In this document: positions 8,653 to 17,674 of the stretch, piece by piece
How positions within the stretch are numbered: the first letter of the stretch is position 1
Layout of the letters: each line of letters begins with the position of its first letter
From: Sediminibacterium sp.
GTDB taxonomy: Bacteria > Bacteroidota > Bacteroidia > Chitinophagales > Chitinophagaceae
DNA length: 64,000 nucleotides
Assembly: GCA_017537025.1 (NCBI GenBank)
Contig: JAFWCB010000001.1
Location: 1-64,000 of the forward strand
Reading direction: 5' to 3'
Notes under the pieces: generated by a model
What the model saw: the letters and a program-made list of their open reading frames with translations, nothing else
Told to the model about the DNA's origin: nothing
Databases searched by the model: none
Made by a program: the position numbers and the translations under genes

Positions 8653-8737
8653 TGCTTATAATTCGATAACTTGTTATCCTCAAGTTTTATCTGTACCTCA
8701 TCTGATACCAAAACTATAATTATTAAATAATCATAAC

Positions 8738-10744
8738 ATGAGAATAGTATTTTCTTTAGTAGCTACTTTAATGCTTGCATCCGGAATCAACGAAGTTTTC
8801 GCGCAAAAAAAGTTTGAATTATCAGACTATGCCAAATTTGTAACTATTGCTGATCCACAAATATCGCCGGATGGAAAAAGTATAGTAATAGTTGTATCAC
8901 GCCCCGACTACATCAACAATCGTTTTAATGCTGAACTTGTTTTAGTGGATGTTGCTTCGGGAAAAAAGCGTGTACTCACACAAGACAGATACTCAGTTTC
9001 TAGTCCACGCTGGGCACCTAATGGCGAACAACTGGCTTTTATTTCCAGAGCAGGCTCAGGCAGGGAAGCTACTAATCAAATCTTTTTGCTCTCTTTACAA
9101 GGAGGAGAAGCGAAGCAAATAACAAAAGCAGCCAAAGGGGTACAGCATTTTGCATGGAGCCCTAACTCATCTCAAATTGCCTATGCTGTATTGAATGAAC
9201 CTAAAAACAAAGCCGAAATCGAAAAAGGGTTCACCGCTTTTGAAATTACCAATAACGATATGTTCATAGGTAGCCAACCATTACCCGCACATATTTGGTT
9301 GGTAAATACCAATACCGCCGAGAACAAAAGATTAACAGATGGCGATTGGAGTTTGCCATTGGTAATTCCACCAAGTGCACCTTCTTCACCCTTCTCTTGG
9401 TCTGCAGATGGTAAAACCATTTTATTTGTAAAAGTAGCAACTCCCTATTCGGGTGATGGGCAAAAAAGAACGATTCAATTACTGAATGTTGAAGACGGAA
9501 CTTATAAACCATTAACTACCAGAATAAAACTGGAAGCCTACCCTACTTTTTCACCGGATGGAAGCAAAATTGGATACTGGTATAAAAGCAATAATGTAAA
9601 TGAAGGCATCAACGAGCTTTGGATTACCAATACTACCGGTGGTGAAGGAAAGCCAATATCAACCCAACTCAACAGAGATCTCTATCTTTCTGCATGGATG
9701 CCCGATAGCAAAAGCCTATTGGTGGGCGGACATAACGACAATAAGACCTCCATGTGGAGCATGGGTTTAGATGGAAAAACGACTCCTATCAACTTAGGAA
9801 ATATTGCCCCTTCCTGGAGTTTTTGGTTAGATGCTACTATTAGTAAAACAGGTGCTATTGCTTTTACAGGCTCAGAACCCAACAAACCGGTTGAATTATA
9901 TTTCATGGCATCCTCAAGCCAAAAACCTATTCCATTAACCGATTATAATAGTGAAGCCAGTAAACTTACATTTGGCAAAACAGAAACAATAAGATGGGAA
10001 AACGACGGTCTGCAACATTGTGGTATCCTTACTTATCCTGTGAATTATGAAAAAGGTAAAAAATATCCTTTGGTGCTAGTAGTACATGGAGGGCCTAATG
10101 CTGCATCTATAGAAGCGTTCTCCAGGTTTTCGCAAATATTAGCCAACGAAGGTTACTTTGTTTTTGAACCCAATTATAGAGGTAGTGATAATTTAGGTAG
10201 TGAATATAAATTAGCGATTGTGCAAGATGCAGGAGCAGGTCCCGGACGTGATGTGATGGCAGGATTAGAAAAACTAAAAGCAACTGGTATGATCGACAAT
10301 GATAAAATTGGTGTAAGCGGCTGGTCGTATGGAGGGTATATGACGGTTTGGTTAGCAGGACATTATGGTGGTTGGAAAGCTACTGTTGCCGGAGCAGCGG
10401 TTACCGATTGGGTAGATCAATATACCATAAGCGACGGCAATGTTGCTAGAGCGGGAGCCATCGGTGGTTCGCCTTATATTGGTGATAATATGAAAAAATA
10501 CATTGCGCAATCTCCTATTACAGAGGCTAAAAACATAAAAGCCCCAACACTCATTTTGGCAAATACAGGCGACCCAAGAGTACCCATTACGCAATCTTAT
10601 AAACTATATCATACGTTAATAGATAATGGCACCGTTGCGAAATTTATAGGCTGGCAAATTCCTGCCCATAATGCCTCCGACCCGATAACACAAATGGAAA
10701 GAGACAGACTGTGGGTGAATTGGTTAAATACTTATTTGAAGTAA
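8738..10744 (+). CDS. S9-family serine peptidase (prolyl oligopeptidase / acylaminoacyl peptidase type)
   Basis: The product is 668 residues, secreted (signal peptide to about residue 22, ending VFAQ). An N-terminal beta-propeller made of WD40-like/PD40 blades (ISPDGKSIVIVVS, WAPNGEQLAFIS, FSPDGSKIGYW) covers about 30-400. The C-terminal alpha/beta-hydrolase domain shows VVHGGPN, the nucleophile elbow GWSYGGYM with Ser530, the GDPRVP motif with the catalytic Asp, and PAHNASDP with the catalytic His. It should remove or cleave short peptides in the periplasm. It stands alone with an 85-base AT-rich leader. Confidence 0.9.
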   Translation: MRIVFSLVATLMLASGINEVFAQKKFELSDYAKFVTIADPQISPDGKSIVIVVSRPDYINNRFNAELVLVDVASGKKRVLTQDRYSVSSPRWAPNGEQLAFISRAGSGREATNQIFLLSLQGGEAKQITKAAKGVQHFAWSPNSSQIAYAVLNEPKNKAEIEKGFTAFEITNNDMFIGSQPLPAHIWLVNTNTAENKRLTDGDWSLPLVIPPSAPSSPFSWSADGKTILFVKVATPYSGDGQKRTIQLLNVEDGTYKPLTTRIKLEAYPTFSPDGSKIGYWYKSNNVNEGINELWITNTTGGEGKPISTQLNRDLYLSAWMPDSKSLLVGGHNDNKTSMWSMGLDGKTTPINLGNIAPSWSFWLDATISKTGAIAFTGSEPNKPVELYFMASSSQKPIPLTDYNSEASKLTFGKTETIRWENDGLQHCGILTYPVNYEKGKKYPLVLVVHGGPNAASIEAFSRFSQILANEGYFVFEPNYRGSDNLGSEYKLAIVQDAGAGPGRDVMAGLEKLKATGMIDNDKIGVSGWSYGGYMTVWLAGHYGGWKATVAGAAVTDWVDQYTISDGNVARAGAIGGSPYIGDNMKKYIAQSPITEAKNIKAPTLILANTGDPRVPITQSYKLYHTLIDNGTVAKFIGWQIPAHNASDPITQMERDRLWVNWLNTYLK

Positions 10745-10798
10745 TAGAGGAAGCGAAATTTTTTTGATCTTGATGGTCAGAAGTTTAAAGTTTTATTT

Positions 10799-11239
10799 AT
10801 GGGAAACAAAGATTTTACAACAAAAATTGTGGTAGAACAATCAGCACAAAAAGTGTATGAAGCCATCAATAATGTAAGCGATTGGTGGCAAGGAAAAATT
10901 ACCGGAGAAAGTCATAAACTAAATGATGAGTTTATTTACAATATGATGGATTTTCATATTTCGAAACAAAAAGTAGTGGAATTGATCCCCAATAAAAAAG
11001 TGGTTTGGTTGATTACTGAAAGCAATCTAACTTCTTTCACGAATAATACGGAGTGGACAGGAACAAGAGTAATTTTTGAAATTTCAGAAGTAAATGGAAA
11101 AATACAAATGCAGTTTACCCATCAAGGCTTAGTTCCCAAATTTCAGTGCTATGGAGATTGCTCGGGTGCATGGAGTGAGCTGATAGAAAAAAGTTTATTC
11201 AGTTTAATAACTACCGGAAAAAGTAAAAAAGTTTTTTAA
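10799..11239 (+). CDS. SRPBCC/AHSA1-domain protein
   Basis: The product is 146 residues, cytoplasmic. FTTKIVVEQSAQKVYEAINNVSDWW is the first strand and helices of the START-like helix-grip fold, with KVVWLITE, WTGTRVIFEISE and MQFTHQGLVP strands and a long C-terminal helix; these fit the AHSA1 (Hsp90 ATPase activator-like) group. The family binds hydrophobic ligands in a deep cavity; ligand and role are unknown. A second, dissimilar SRPBCC gene follows after 121 bases, so the two may be a functional pair, though the gap argues against one tight operon. Confidence 0.8.
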   Translation: MGNKDFTTKIVVEQSAQKVYEAINNVSDWWQGKITGESHKLNDEFIYNMMDFHISKQKVVELIPNKKVVWLITESNLTSFTNNTEWTGTRVIFEISEVNGKIQMQFTHQGLVPKFQCYGDCSGAWSELIEKSLFSLITTGKSKKVF

Positions 11240-11360
11240 GAAATAAATGTGACCAAACTAAAGAAAAGCTAATTAAAAATGCTATAATGGAACGATTGTA
11301 AAAAATTTATCTAAAAGCTTAAATATTATTATTTAATAAATAGTGAACTTTTAACCAAAT

Positions 11361-11771
11361 ATGAGCCATAAAATAACAGTAAGTGCATTAATACATGCAG
11401 ATGTAGAAAAAGTTTGGGACTATTATACAAACCCAAAACATATTGTTAATTGGAATTTTGCAGACCCTAGTTGGCATTGCCCAAGCGCCAATAATAATAT
11501 GAAAATAGGCGGTACTTACAAAGCAAGAATGGAAGCCAAAGATGGCAGTTTTGGTTTCGACTTTGAGGCTATCTATACTGAAATTGAAGAAGGGAAAAGC
11601 TTTACCTATGAATTTGGCGGGCGAAAAGCATCCGTAACATTTAATCCACAGGATCAACAAACTGAGGTTACCATCATCTTCGACCCAGAAACACAGAATC
11701 CGATAGAGATGCAACAACAAGGATGGCAATCTATATTGAATAACTTCAAGAATTATACAGAAGCAAACTGA
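11361..11771 (+). CDS. SRPBCC/AHSA1-domain protein
   Basis: The product is 136 residues of the helix-grip fold: KITVSALIHADVEKVWDYY at the N-terminus, WNFADPSWHCPSA, then FDFEAIYTEIEEGKSFTYEF and VTIIFDP strands, and a last helix ending QQGWQSILNNFKNY, a hallmark of the AHSA1 group. It is closer to the common small-molecule-binding type than the gene before it, and the two share little sequence beyond the fold. Its ligand is unknown. It is followed at 40 bases by an MFS transporter on the same strand. Confidence 0.85.
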   Translation: MSHKITVSALIHADVEKVWDYYTNPKHIVNWNFADPSWHCPSANNNMKIGGTYKARMEAKDGSFGFDFEAIYTEIEEGKSFTYEFGGRKASVTFNPQDQQTEVTIIFDPETQNPIEMQQQGWQSILNNFKNYTEAN

Positions 11772-11811
11772 TCAATATTCATAGAGCTTATTTTTCTCTG
11801 ATAGGTTTGAT

Positions 11812-12999
11812 ATGAAAAAAATACTGCTAGTCATTGTAGTTTCTCAATTCTTTTGCACCACACTTTGGTTTGCAGGGAATACGGTAATCACTGAAATAGT
11901 AAGCGCAGGTTCATTAGAAGCTCATTTAATACCCCATATTACCAGTGCCATACAGTTCGGATTTATTACAGGAACATTTCTGTTTGCATTATTTACCATT
12001 GCCGACCGAATTGCACCATCTCTTGTTTTTTTTCTAAGTGCTTTGCTGGCAGGTATTTTTAATCTGGGCATTACCTGGGATCATATAAGCGTTCCTCAAA
12101 TAATATTATGTAGATTTTTAACAGGCTTTTTTCTTGCCGGCATCTACCCTGTTGGTATGAAAATAGCATCAGATCATTATCAAGCTACATTGGGTAAATC
12201 ACTTGGTTTTTTAGTAGGAGCACTCGTATTGGGAACGGCATTTCCTCATTTACTCAAGAACTATATAGCCGGCTTTCCTTGGAAATATGTTTTATACGGC
12301 ACTACGTTCTTATCCTTTCTGGGAGGGCTTTGTATGCTGGTTTTAGTGCCAATAGGCCCCTTCCGAAAACCGGCGCAAAAAATACAATTAACGGCTTTTC
12401 TGCATGGATTTCAACAACCTAATTTTAGGGCGGTTGCCTTTGGTTATTTCGGACATATGTGGGAACTTTATGCTTTCTGGACATTCATTCCATTTATGCT
12501 CAGGGCGTATAATAACCGATACCCGGGTATGTCTTTGAATATACCGTTGCTATCGTTCTCGATTATTGCTATTGGTAGCATTGCTTGTATGGTTAGCGGT
12601 GTATTATCACAATACACCAGTGTAAGAAAAATGGCCGGCTATGCACTTTTACTATCGGGATCTTGTTGTTTATTATCTCCTCTTTTCTTCTTCCTATCAT
12701 CCCCTTTTTTCTTTTTACTATTCCTTTTCATTTGGGGATTTTCCGTAATTGCAGACTCCCCTCTTTTTTCAGCTTTAGTGGCTCAACATACACCGGCCGA
12801 ATCACGCGGTACCTCATTAACTATTGTTAACTGTATTGGGTTTGCTATTACGATTGTAAGTATCCAATTGATAGGTTTATTACAAGAAATTTTTCAAACA
12901 CCCTATGTTTATATGTTATTGGCATTAGGGCCCGTTCTTGGCCTTTTTTCACTATATAACTATCAATCAATTAAAACAACTAAACACCTACAACTATGA
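11812..12999 (+). CDS. MFS transporter
   Basis: The product is 395 residues with about 12 membrane helices. The A-like loop between helices 2 and 3 reads ADRIAPSLVF, and helix 4 has LTGFFLAGIYPVGMKIASDHY. A middle cytoplasmic loop (FRKPAQKIQ) separates two six-helix halves, and ESRGTSLTIVN late in the second half is the mirror of a family motif. The substrate is not predictable. The stop codon overlaps the ATG of the next gene by four bases, so the two are likely translated in a coupled way. Confidence 0.85.
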   Translation: MKKILLVIVVSQFFCTTLWFAGNTVITEIVSAGSLEAHLIPHITSAIQFGFITGTFLFALFTIADRIAPSLVFFLSALLAGIFNLGITWDHISVPQIILCRFLTGFFLAGIYPVGMKIASDHYQATLGKSLGFLVGALVLGTAFPHLLKNYIAGFPWKYVLYGTTFLSFLGGLCMLVLVPIGPFRKPAQKIQLTAFLHGFQQPNFRAVAFGYFGHMWELYAFWTFIPFMLRAYNNRYPGMSLNIPLLSFSIIAIGSIACMVSGVLSQYTSVRKMAGYALLLSGSCCLLSPLFFFLSSPFFFLLFLFIWGFSVIADSPLFSALVAQHTPAESRGTSLTIVNCIGFAITIVSIQLIGLLQEIFQTPYVYMLLALGPVLGLFSLYNYQSIKTTKHLQL

Positions 13000-13472
13000 A
13001 AATTATTATTACGATGCTAATGATGCTATTTTCTTTTGCTGTAGTTGCACAGCATTTCTCTTTTATCAGAATCTATAATAAAGCGGGTAGGAAAATAAAT
13101 AAGGGAACCATTGTTTCGGTTACAGATAGTTCTATTGCTCTCAAACGGGGTTCTGTTATACTAAATATCCCCGCTACCGATATTGGTTATATTAAAACAA
13201 AACATAGTACAGGAAATAATATACTGGTAGCATCCTCTATTAGCGCAGGCGTATTGGCTATTTTTTTTGCAGCAACAGCTGAGCCAAATAAAACCCCCAG
13301 TTTTAATGCGGGTGAAGGTTTTGCACTTGGTGTTCTTGCCGGAGCCCCAATAGGTGCCGTTATTGGTGGCATAACCATTCTATTCAAAAATTCAAAAACA
13401 TTTATTATAAATGGAGATACCACCAAATGGAAGGAATTTCAATTGGCTGCTAATAACGATAAAATTTCTTAA
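12996..13472 (+). CDS. Small exported/membrane protein of unknown function
   Basis: The product is 158 residues. A signal peptide (to about residue 18, FAVVAQ) is followed by a short beta-rich part (FIRIYNKAGRKINKGTIVSVTDSSIAL), then two Gly/Ala-rich hydrophobic segments (about 70-88 and 105-127) that look like a glycine-zipper hairpin, and a polar C-terminus. The pattern resembles small Bacteroidota envelope proteins, but I do not recognise a named family. The ATGA overlap with the MFS gene suggests the two are made together. Confidence 0.6.
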   Translation: MKIIITMLMMLFSFAVVAQHFSFIRIYNKAGRKINKGTIVSVTDSSIALKRGSVILNIPATDIGYIKTKHSTGNNILVASSISAGVLAIFFAATAEPNKTPSFNAGEGFALGVLAGAPIGAVIGGITILFKNSKTFIINGDTTKWKEFQLAANNDKIS

Positions 13473-13486
13473 TACAAGTTAATACT

Positions 13487-14704
13487 ATGAAGAGTAGTTT
13501 CCACTTAAAAGTATTGTGTGTAACACTTAGTTGTTATGTATTACCAATATCTGTTTTTGCAGTCTCGGATACGCTATTCATCATAAAAGATACAACTCTG
13601 GAAGATTCACATTATGTATTCTGGGAAACGAATAAGAATTCAAAGTTTTATAAATATGTAGCAGATTTTAAGATAAATGGTTTTGAAAAAGATACCTATA
13701 AAAGATCTCTACACCAACTTCGATCTAACAAAACAGTATTTAGAAAATTTAATTTGAACGGATTACCTAAAGAATGGATCATTTTACAAGTTTACCAAGG
13801 AAAAATCTGCTTATACTCACCGAATGATTATTACAGCCACTTTAAGATAAAATTTACAGATTCTACCATGATATTTTGGAGCGGTGAAGGCCCGGAAGCC
13901 ATGCAAATAAGCCAATTACAGCAGTTAAACAGTAACCAATATGAGTTTACTATAAAAGATAGAATTACTAAAGTAGAAGTTAATTTAATTGATAAAGATA
14001 AAGGGATCGCCATATTTACTTTTCATCAAACAATAGTAAATAAAGGGCACAAAGAAACTAGCATATGGCATTATTTAATGATTGATAAATCTAAGATGCG
14101 CAAAGTACCGTTTATTGTTAACTACAGTTTGAATTCCAAAAAGTACGAATTGGATTTCGATGAAGTAGATTTTTTAAAAACAGCTAAAGAGAAGCGGGTA
14201 TCAATTTTAAAAGATCATTCCAGTAATGAGAAAAAAGAAGCCATGCACGCCACCAGTATTTTTGGGAAACTACAAAAAACAAATAGCAGCTTACCATACA
14301 GCGATCTTAGTGCATGTTTAATACAGCAAAATAGCATCGTACAGCAAACCGGTATAAATGCTTCGGGTGATTTTCAATTTACTAATATAGATGAAGGTGT
14401 TTATTCGATTTCTATTTCCAGCTACAAAATAAAAGATGTTAAATCTCCAAGTTTTACTCTCAAACTTGGGGATACAATAAAAATTGACATGGTATATGAA
14501 TTACCGTGTCCATTTACTTTTTCAAGTAAGCTTACGCCAAGTTGTTTTATAAACCATAGAAAAAATATCATCCCCATTGTGTATGGCTATGTAACGTCGG
14601 AATTATATGAGAAAAGCAAAAAAGGTCTTTTACATATTGGTGGAGATATGTTAACAGGCTGCGATCCAAAATACTATTGCACAATTGATAAAATAGCTTT
14701 CTAG
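13487..14704 (+). CDS. Secreted protein with C-terminal carboxypeptidase-regulatory-like domain
   Basis: The product is 405 residues with a signal peptide (to about residue 25, ISVFA). The N-terminal 240 residues show no family I know; they are rich in Lys, Asp and aromatic residues and read as beta-rich. From about residue 255 (SIFGKLQKTNSSLPYSDLSACLI) through the GDFQFTNIDEGVYSISIS strand lies a pattern typical of CarboxypepD_reg-like or Cna-B-like beta sandwiches. The gene follows the small membrane protein after 14 bases, so it may be the third gene of that operon. Confidence 0.6.
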   Translation: MKSSFHLKVLCVTLSCYVLPISVFAVSDTLFIIKDTTLEDSHYVFWETNKNSKFYKYVADFKINGFEKDTYKRSLHQLRSNKTVFRKFNLNGLPKEWIILQVYQGKICLYSPNDYYSHFKIKFTDSTMIFWSGEGPEAMQISQLQQLNSNQYEFTIKDRITKVEVNLIDKDKGIAIFTFHQTIVNKGHKETSIWHYLMIDKSKMRKVPFIVNYSLNSKKYELDFDEVDFLKTAKEKRVSILKDHSSNEKKEAMHATSIFGKLQKTNSSLPYSDLSACLIQQNSIVQQTGINASGDFQFTNIDEGVYSISISSYKIKDVKSPSFTLKLGDTIKIDMVYELPCPFTFSSKLTPSCFINHRKNIIPIVYGYVTSELYEKSKKGLLHIGGDMLTGCDPKYYCTIDKIAF

Positions 14705-14811
14705 TTTCCTTGTGAAAGGAATCCTACTTTAAACTACTGTTTATAATATCCCGTTTAGCATCTGTAATTGCCAGATCTTTCTGGGTATACCCTCCACCTT
14801 CAACCTTGCTC

Positions 14812-16377
14812 CTACTCTGCTTTCCGCTTAGCTTTCACCTGTGTAGGCCACTGTAATTTTTCTCCGGTACGAGGGTTTACGCCTAACTCTGCCTTCTCTG
14901 TAGAACTACGCTCGGGATCTTCACAAGCCATATATACTAGTATGGCAGTTACGATGGCATTATTACGTAAATCATCGAATACAATTTTATCGTATGTGTC
15001 TCTTTGTGTATGCCAAGTATAATTAAAGTACGACCAATTCAAGGCACCCAAAGAAAAAGCCGGTGCACCAACGGCAACAAAAGAAGCATGATCAGAACCA
15101 CCGCCACCAGGTGAACCCGGGAATACTGTTTTGATAGAATCACGATAGGTATTTGGAATAGCGGCTATCCATCTTCCTAAATAATCCTTGGCTTTTGTAT
15201 AACCCGAACCACCAATATTTACAATTCTGCCGGTTCCATTATCTTGATTAAATAAAGCTTGCAGATTCGAAACAATTTCAGGATGATCTTCAACAAAAGC
15301 ACGGGAACCATTTAAACCCTGCTCCTCACTACCCCAATGTCCTACTAAAATTGTACGCTTCGGATTAGGATATACCGCTTTTAAAATACGCATCGCTTCC
15401 ATCATCACCATAGTTCCGGTTCCATTATCCGTAGCACCAGTACCACCATCCCAAGAATCGAAATGCGCTGATAACATCACATACTCATTGGCTTTAGAAC
15501 TTCCTTTTATAGTTGCCAAAGTATTGAAAGTAGGCACTGTTCCTAATTCTTTAGATGCGGTAAACACACTCAACTCCGGCGCTTTACCCGATTCTGTTAA
15601 TCGAAAAATCAATCCATAATCTTCTAATCCAATATCTACCGTTGGAATTTTTTTTGTGTAGGCATCGAATATTTTATTTACCCCAAATCCATTCGACCAA
15701 TTACTGGCAATAATACCGGCAGCACCTGCCTTCTCTAATGCGGCTGCTAATTGTCTGTTATTATATCCGGTTTTAGTGATACGTTTACGCCAAGAATCTG
15801 TTTGTGCTGTGCGTTCCTTCTTCATTTTTTCAAAAGATTCTTTGGTACCGAATTCCTGCCAGTTATAATCAGGCCTACCCGTTGGTTGTGGCATCGATAT
15901 CAATACAAATTTCCCTTTAACATTAGGCAACCATGCTTGAAAAGCCAATGAATCGGCTACATCTGCAAGTATAATGGTAGTAGCTACCACAGGTTTTTTA
16001 GTAGCCGGACAAAATGCCAACTGGGTGGCTTCAAGGGATCTTGTCCATGGGCTTAGCATATCAACATGACTCACACCTCTATCCCACCCTCTCCATTCGC
16101 CATAATTCTCACGCTTGGCCTCAATGCCATATTGCTGATATTGAGCAATGGCCCAATCGCTTGCCTGTAGCATCTTAGAAGAACCCACCAATCGCGGCCC
16201 AACCCCATCCAACAATTCATGGCTCATTCTTTTTAATTGCGAGTTATCATTGGCTTCTTTGATGATCGCCTGAATAATAGGATCGCTACTTGTTTGCGCT
16301 ATACTTACAAAAAAAGAGGATACCAAGAATAGGAGTAATAGGATCTGCTTATGCATGTTGTTAGCAATTAGTTTCAT
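14812..16377 (-). CDS. M28-family zinc aminopeptidase/carboxypeptidase
   Basis: The product is 521 residues, secreted (signal peptide to about 27, VSIAQ). M28 metal ligands are in place: SAHFDSWD with His305, the bridging Asp317 in GATDNGTG, and GSEEQG with the general base Glu351 and ligand Glu352; a later SDHASF gives the last His. A PA-type insert lies about 130-260 (LEKAGAAGIIASNW). It should trim peptides in the periplasm. A TATCTTCA box about 20 bases upstream supports the ATG at 16377; an inner ATG at 16356 is the alternative. Confidence 0.9.
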   Translation of the reverse strand: MKLIANNMHKQILLLLFLVSSFFVSIAQTSSDPIIQAIIKEANDNSQLKRMSHELLDGVGPRLVGSSKMLQASDWAIAQYQQYGIEAKRENYGEWRGWDRGVSHVDMLSPWTRSLEATQLAFCPATKKPVVATTIILADVADSLAFQAWLPNVKGKFVLISMPQPTGRPDYNWQEFGTKESFEKMKKERTAQTDSWRKRITKTGYNNRQLAAALEKAGAAGIIASNWSNGFGVNKIFDAYTKKIPTVDIGLEDYGLIFRLTESGKAPELSVFTASKELGTVPTFNTLATIKGSSKANEYVMLSAHFDSWDGGTGATDNGTGTMVMMEAMRILKAVYPNPKRTILVGHWGSEEQGLNGSRAFVEDHPEIVSNLQALFNQDNGTGRIVNIGGSGYTKAKDYLGRWIAAIPNTYRDSIKTVFPGSPGGGGSDHASFVAVGAPAFSLGALNWSYFNYTWHTQRDTYDKIVFDDLRNNAIVTAILVYMACEDPERSSTEKAELGVNPRTGEKLQWPTQVKAKRKAE

Positions 16378-16461
16378 GTTGAATTAATTAAGTAAATTGA
16401 AGATAACTGTTTTCATTTGCTTACCTTAGAACTATTAATCAATTAACCGATCCTATTGCTT

Positions 16462-16980
16462 ATGTACCGATTATTTTATCTATTAGGGATATGTTTAGTA
16501 TCCATCACATCTATAGCACAAAAACCTGAAGAAAATTTAGCGAAGTTAGGTATCCAATTACCTGCTGTTTCCGCTCCTATTGCCAACTACGTAAATGTAG
16601 TGCGTACAGGTAATCTTTTATTCCTCGCAGGTAAAGGGCCTTTACAAAAAGACGGGACTTATATCACCGGAAAAATACCTGCCGATGTATCTATAGAGAA
16701 AGGGTATGAAGCAGCTAAATTAGTTGCAATCGCACATTTAGCAGTATTGAAAAAAGAATTAGGAGATTTAAGTAAAGTAAAACGCGTTGTAAAAGTATTA
16801 GGGATGGTAAATTCAGCAAGTGATTTTATAGATCAACCTAAAGTCATAAATGGCTATAGCGATTTAATGGTAGCTGTTTTTGGAGAGAAGGGTAAGCATG
16901 CGCGTAGTGCAGTTGGTATGTATGCATTGCCCATGAATATTGCCGTAGAGGTAGAAGTAATTGTAGAAGTAGAAAATTAA
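16462..16980 (+). CDS. Exported RidA-family protein
   Basis: The start is taken at ATG 16462; a TTG two codons earlier is in frame. The product is 172 residues: a signal peptide (MYRLFYLLGICLVSITSIAQ) ahead of a full RidA/YjgF domain. The family signatures GNLLFLAGKGP, a helix with AAKLVAIAHLAVLKKELGDL, and HARSAVGMYALPMNIAVEVE are all present; the Arg in HARSAVG matches the residue that binds the carboxylate of imine/enamine substrates in RidA. Typical RidA is cytosolic, about 130 residues and lacks a signal, so this is a periplasmic branch whose substrate is unknown. Confidence 0.85.
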   Translation: MYRLFYLLGICLVSITSIAQKPEENLAKLGIQLPAVSAPIANYVNVVRTGNLLFLAGKGPLQKDGTYITGKIPADVSIEKGYEAAKLVAIAHLAVLKKELGDLSKVKRVVKVLGMVNSASDFIDQPKVINGYSDLMVAVFGEKGKHARSAVGMYALPMNIAVEVEVIVEVEN

Positions 16981-16990
16981 AAATAAGGGT

Positions 16991-17674
16991 ATGCATGAAG
17001 AAAAAGAAATGACCAGAACTGAAATAAAAAAAGAGTTTCAGCTAGAGAGAATGATTCTTTTTAGCGATGCTGTTTTCGCAATTGTAATAACATTAATGGC
17101 CATTGAAATACGCTTACCCGAAACCGAACATCGGTTTAAAGGAGCAGAATTATTACATCATCTGAAATTATTAATCCCTGTTATATTCGCTTACTTGATA
17201 AGTTTTGGTTTTATAGGAACTGTATGGTATCAACATCTAAAAATATTCGGTCTACTAAAAGATTATGATAAAGGCTTAATTCTGAGAAATCTATTATTAT
17301 TATTTTTTGTGGCGTTATTCCCCTTTTGCGTTTCTGTAGTGATAAAATCAAAGCCGGATATTTTAGCTTATTCCATCTATTTTGGAGCCATATTTATTTG
17401 CGTAACCATTCAATTTGCTTTGCACCATTATGTGTTGATAGGGAATCCATCTTTACGCGTAAATACCAATTTATCAGAACATATGAGTGAGTTAGAAAAA
17501 AAGAAAAGAGGTCTTATATCATTATTATTTGTAATCGGCCTTATTGCCATAACATATATTATAATACCCGACGAATCAAACAAACCGCTGGCAACACTCT
17601 GGCTCCTCCCTCTTGCTATTATTTCTAGGATTTATGAAAGGAGATTAAAAATTAAGAAAAATGACGCCCTATAA
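16991..17674 (+). CDS. TMEM175-family potassium channel-like protein (DUF1211)
   Basis: The product is 227 residues with six predicted membrane helices. The first helix carries the family signature: ERMILFSDAVFAIVITLMAI, with the FSD motif at residues 24-26. Bacterial TMEM175 proteins have a single six-helix unit like this one and form tetrameric K+ leak channels. An inner ATG (residue 7) could also start the protein. It follows the RidA gene by 10 bases and overlaps the next gene by 14 bases, so the three probably form one transcript. Confidence 0.85.
   Translation: MHEEKEMTRTEIKKEFQLERMILFSDAVFAIVITLMAIEIRLPETEHRFKGAELLHHLKLLIPVIFAYLISFGFIGTVWYQHLKIFGLLKDYDKGLILRNLLLLFFVALFPFCVSVVIKSKPDILAYSIYFGAIFICVTIQFALHHYVLIGNPSLRVNTNLSEHMSELEKKKRGLISLLFVIGLIAITYIIIPDESNKPLATLWLLPLAIISRIYERRLKIKKNDAL

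Noticed and set aside
12996-13472. Holin or immunity protein for the small glycine-zipper protein
   Set aside because: The signal peptide and beta-rich N-terminus do not fit a holin, and no lysis or toxin gene is nearby.
14705-14721. Small hairpin TTCCTT/AAGGAA after the orphan exported protein gene
   Set aside because: The stem is six bases with no T-run on either strand, too weak for a terminator call.
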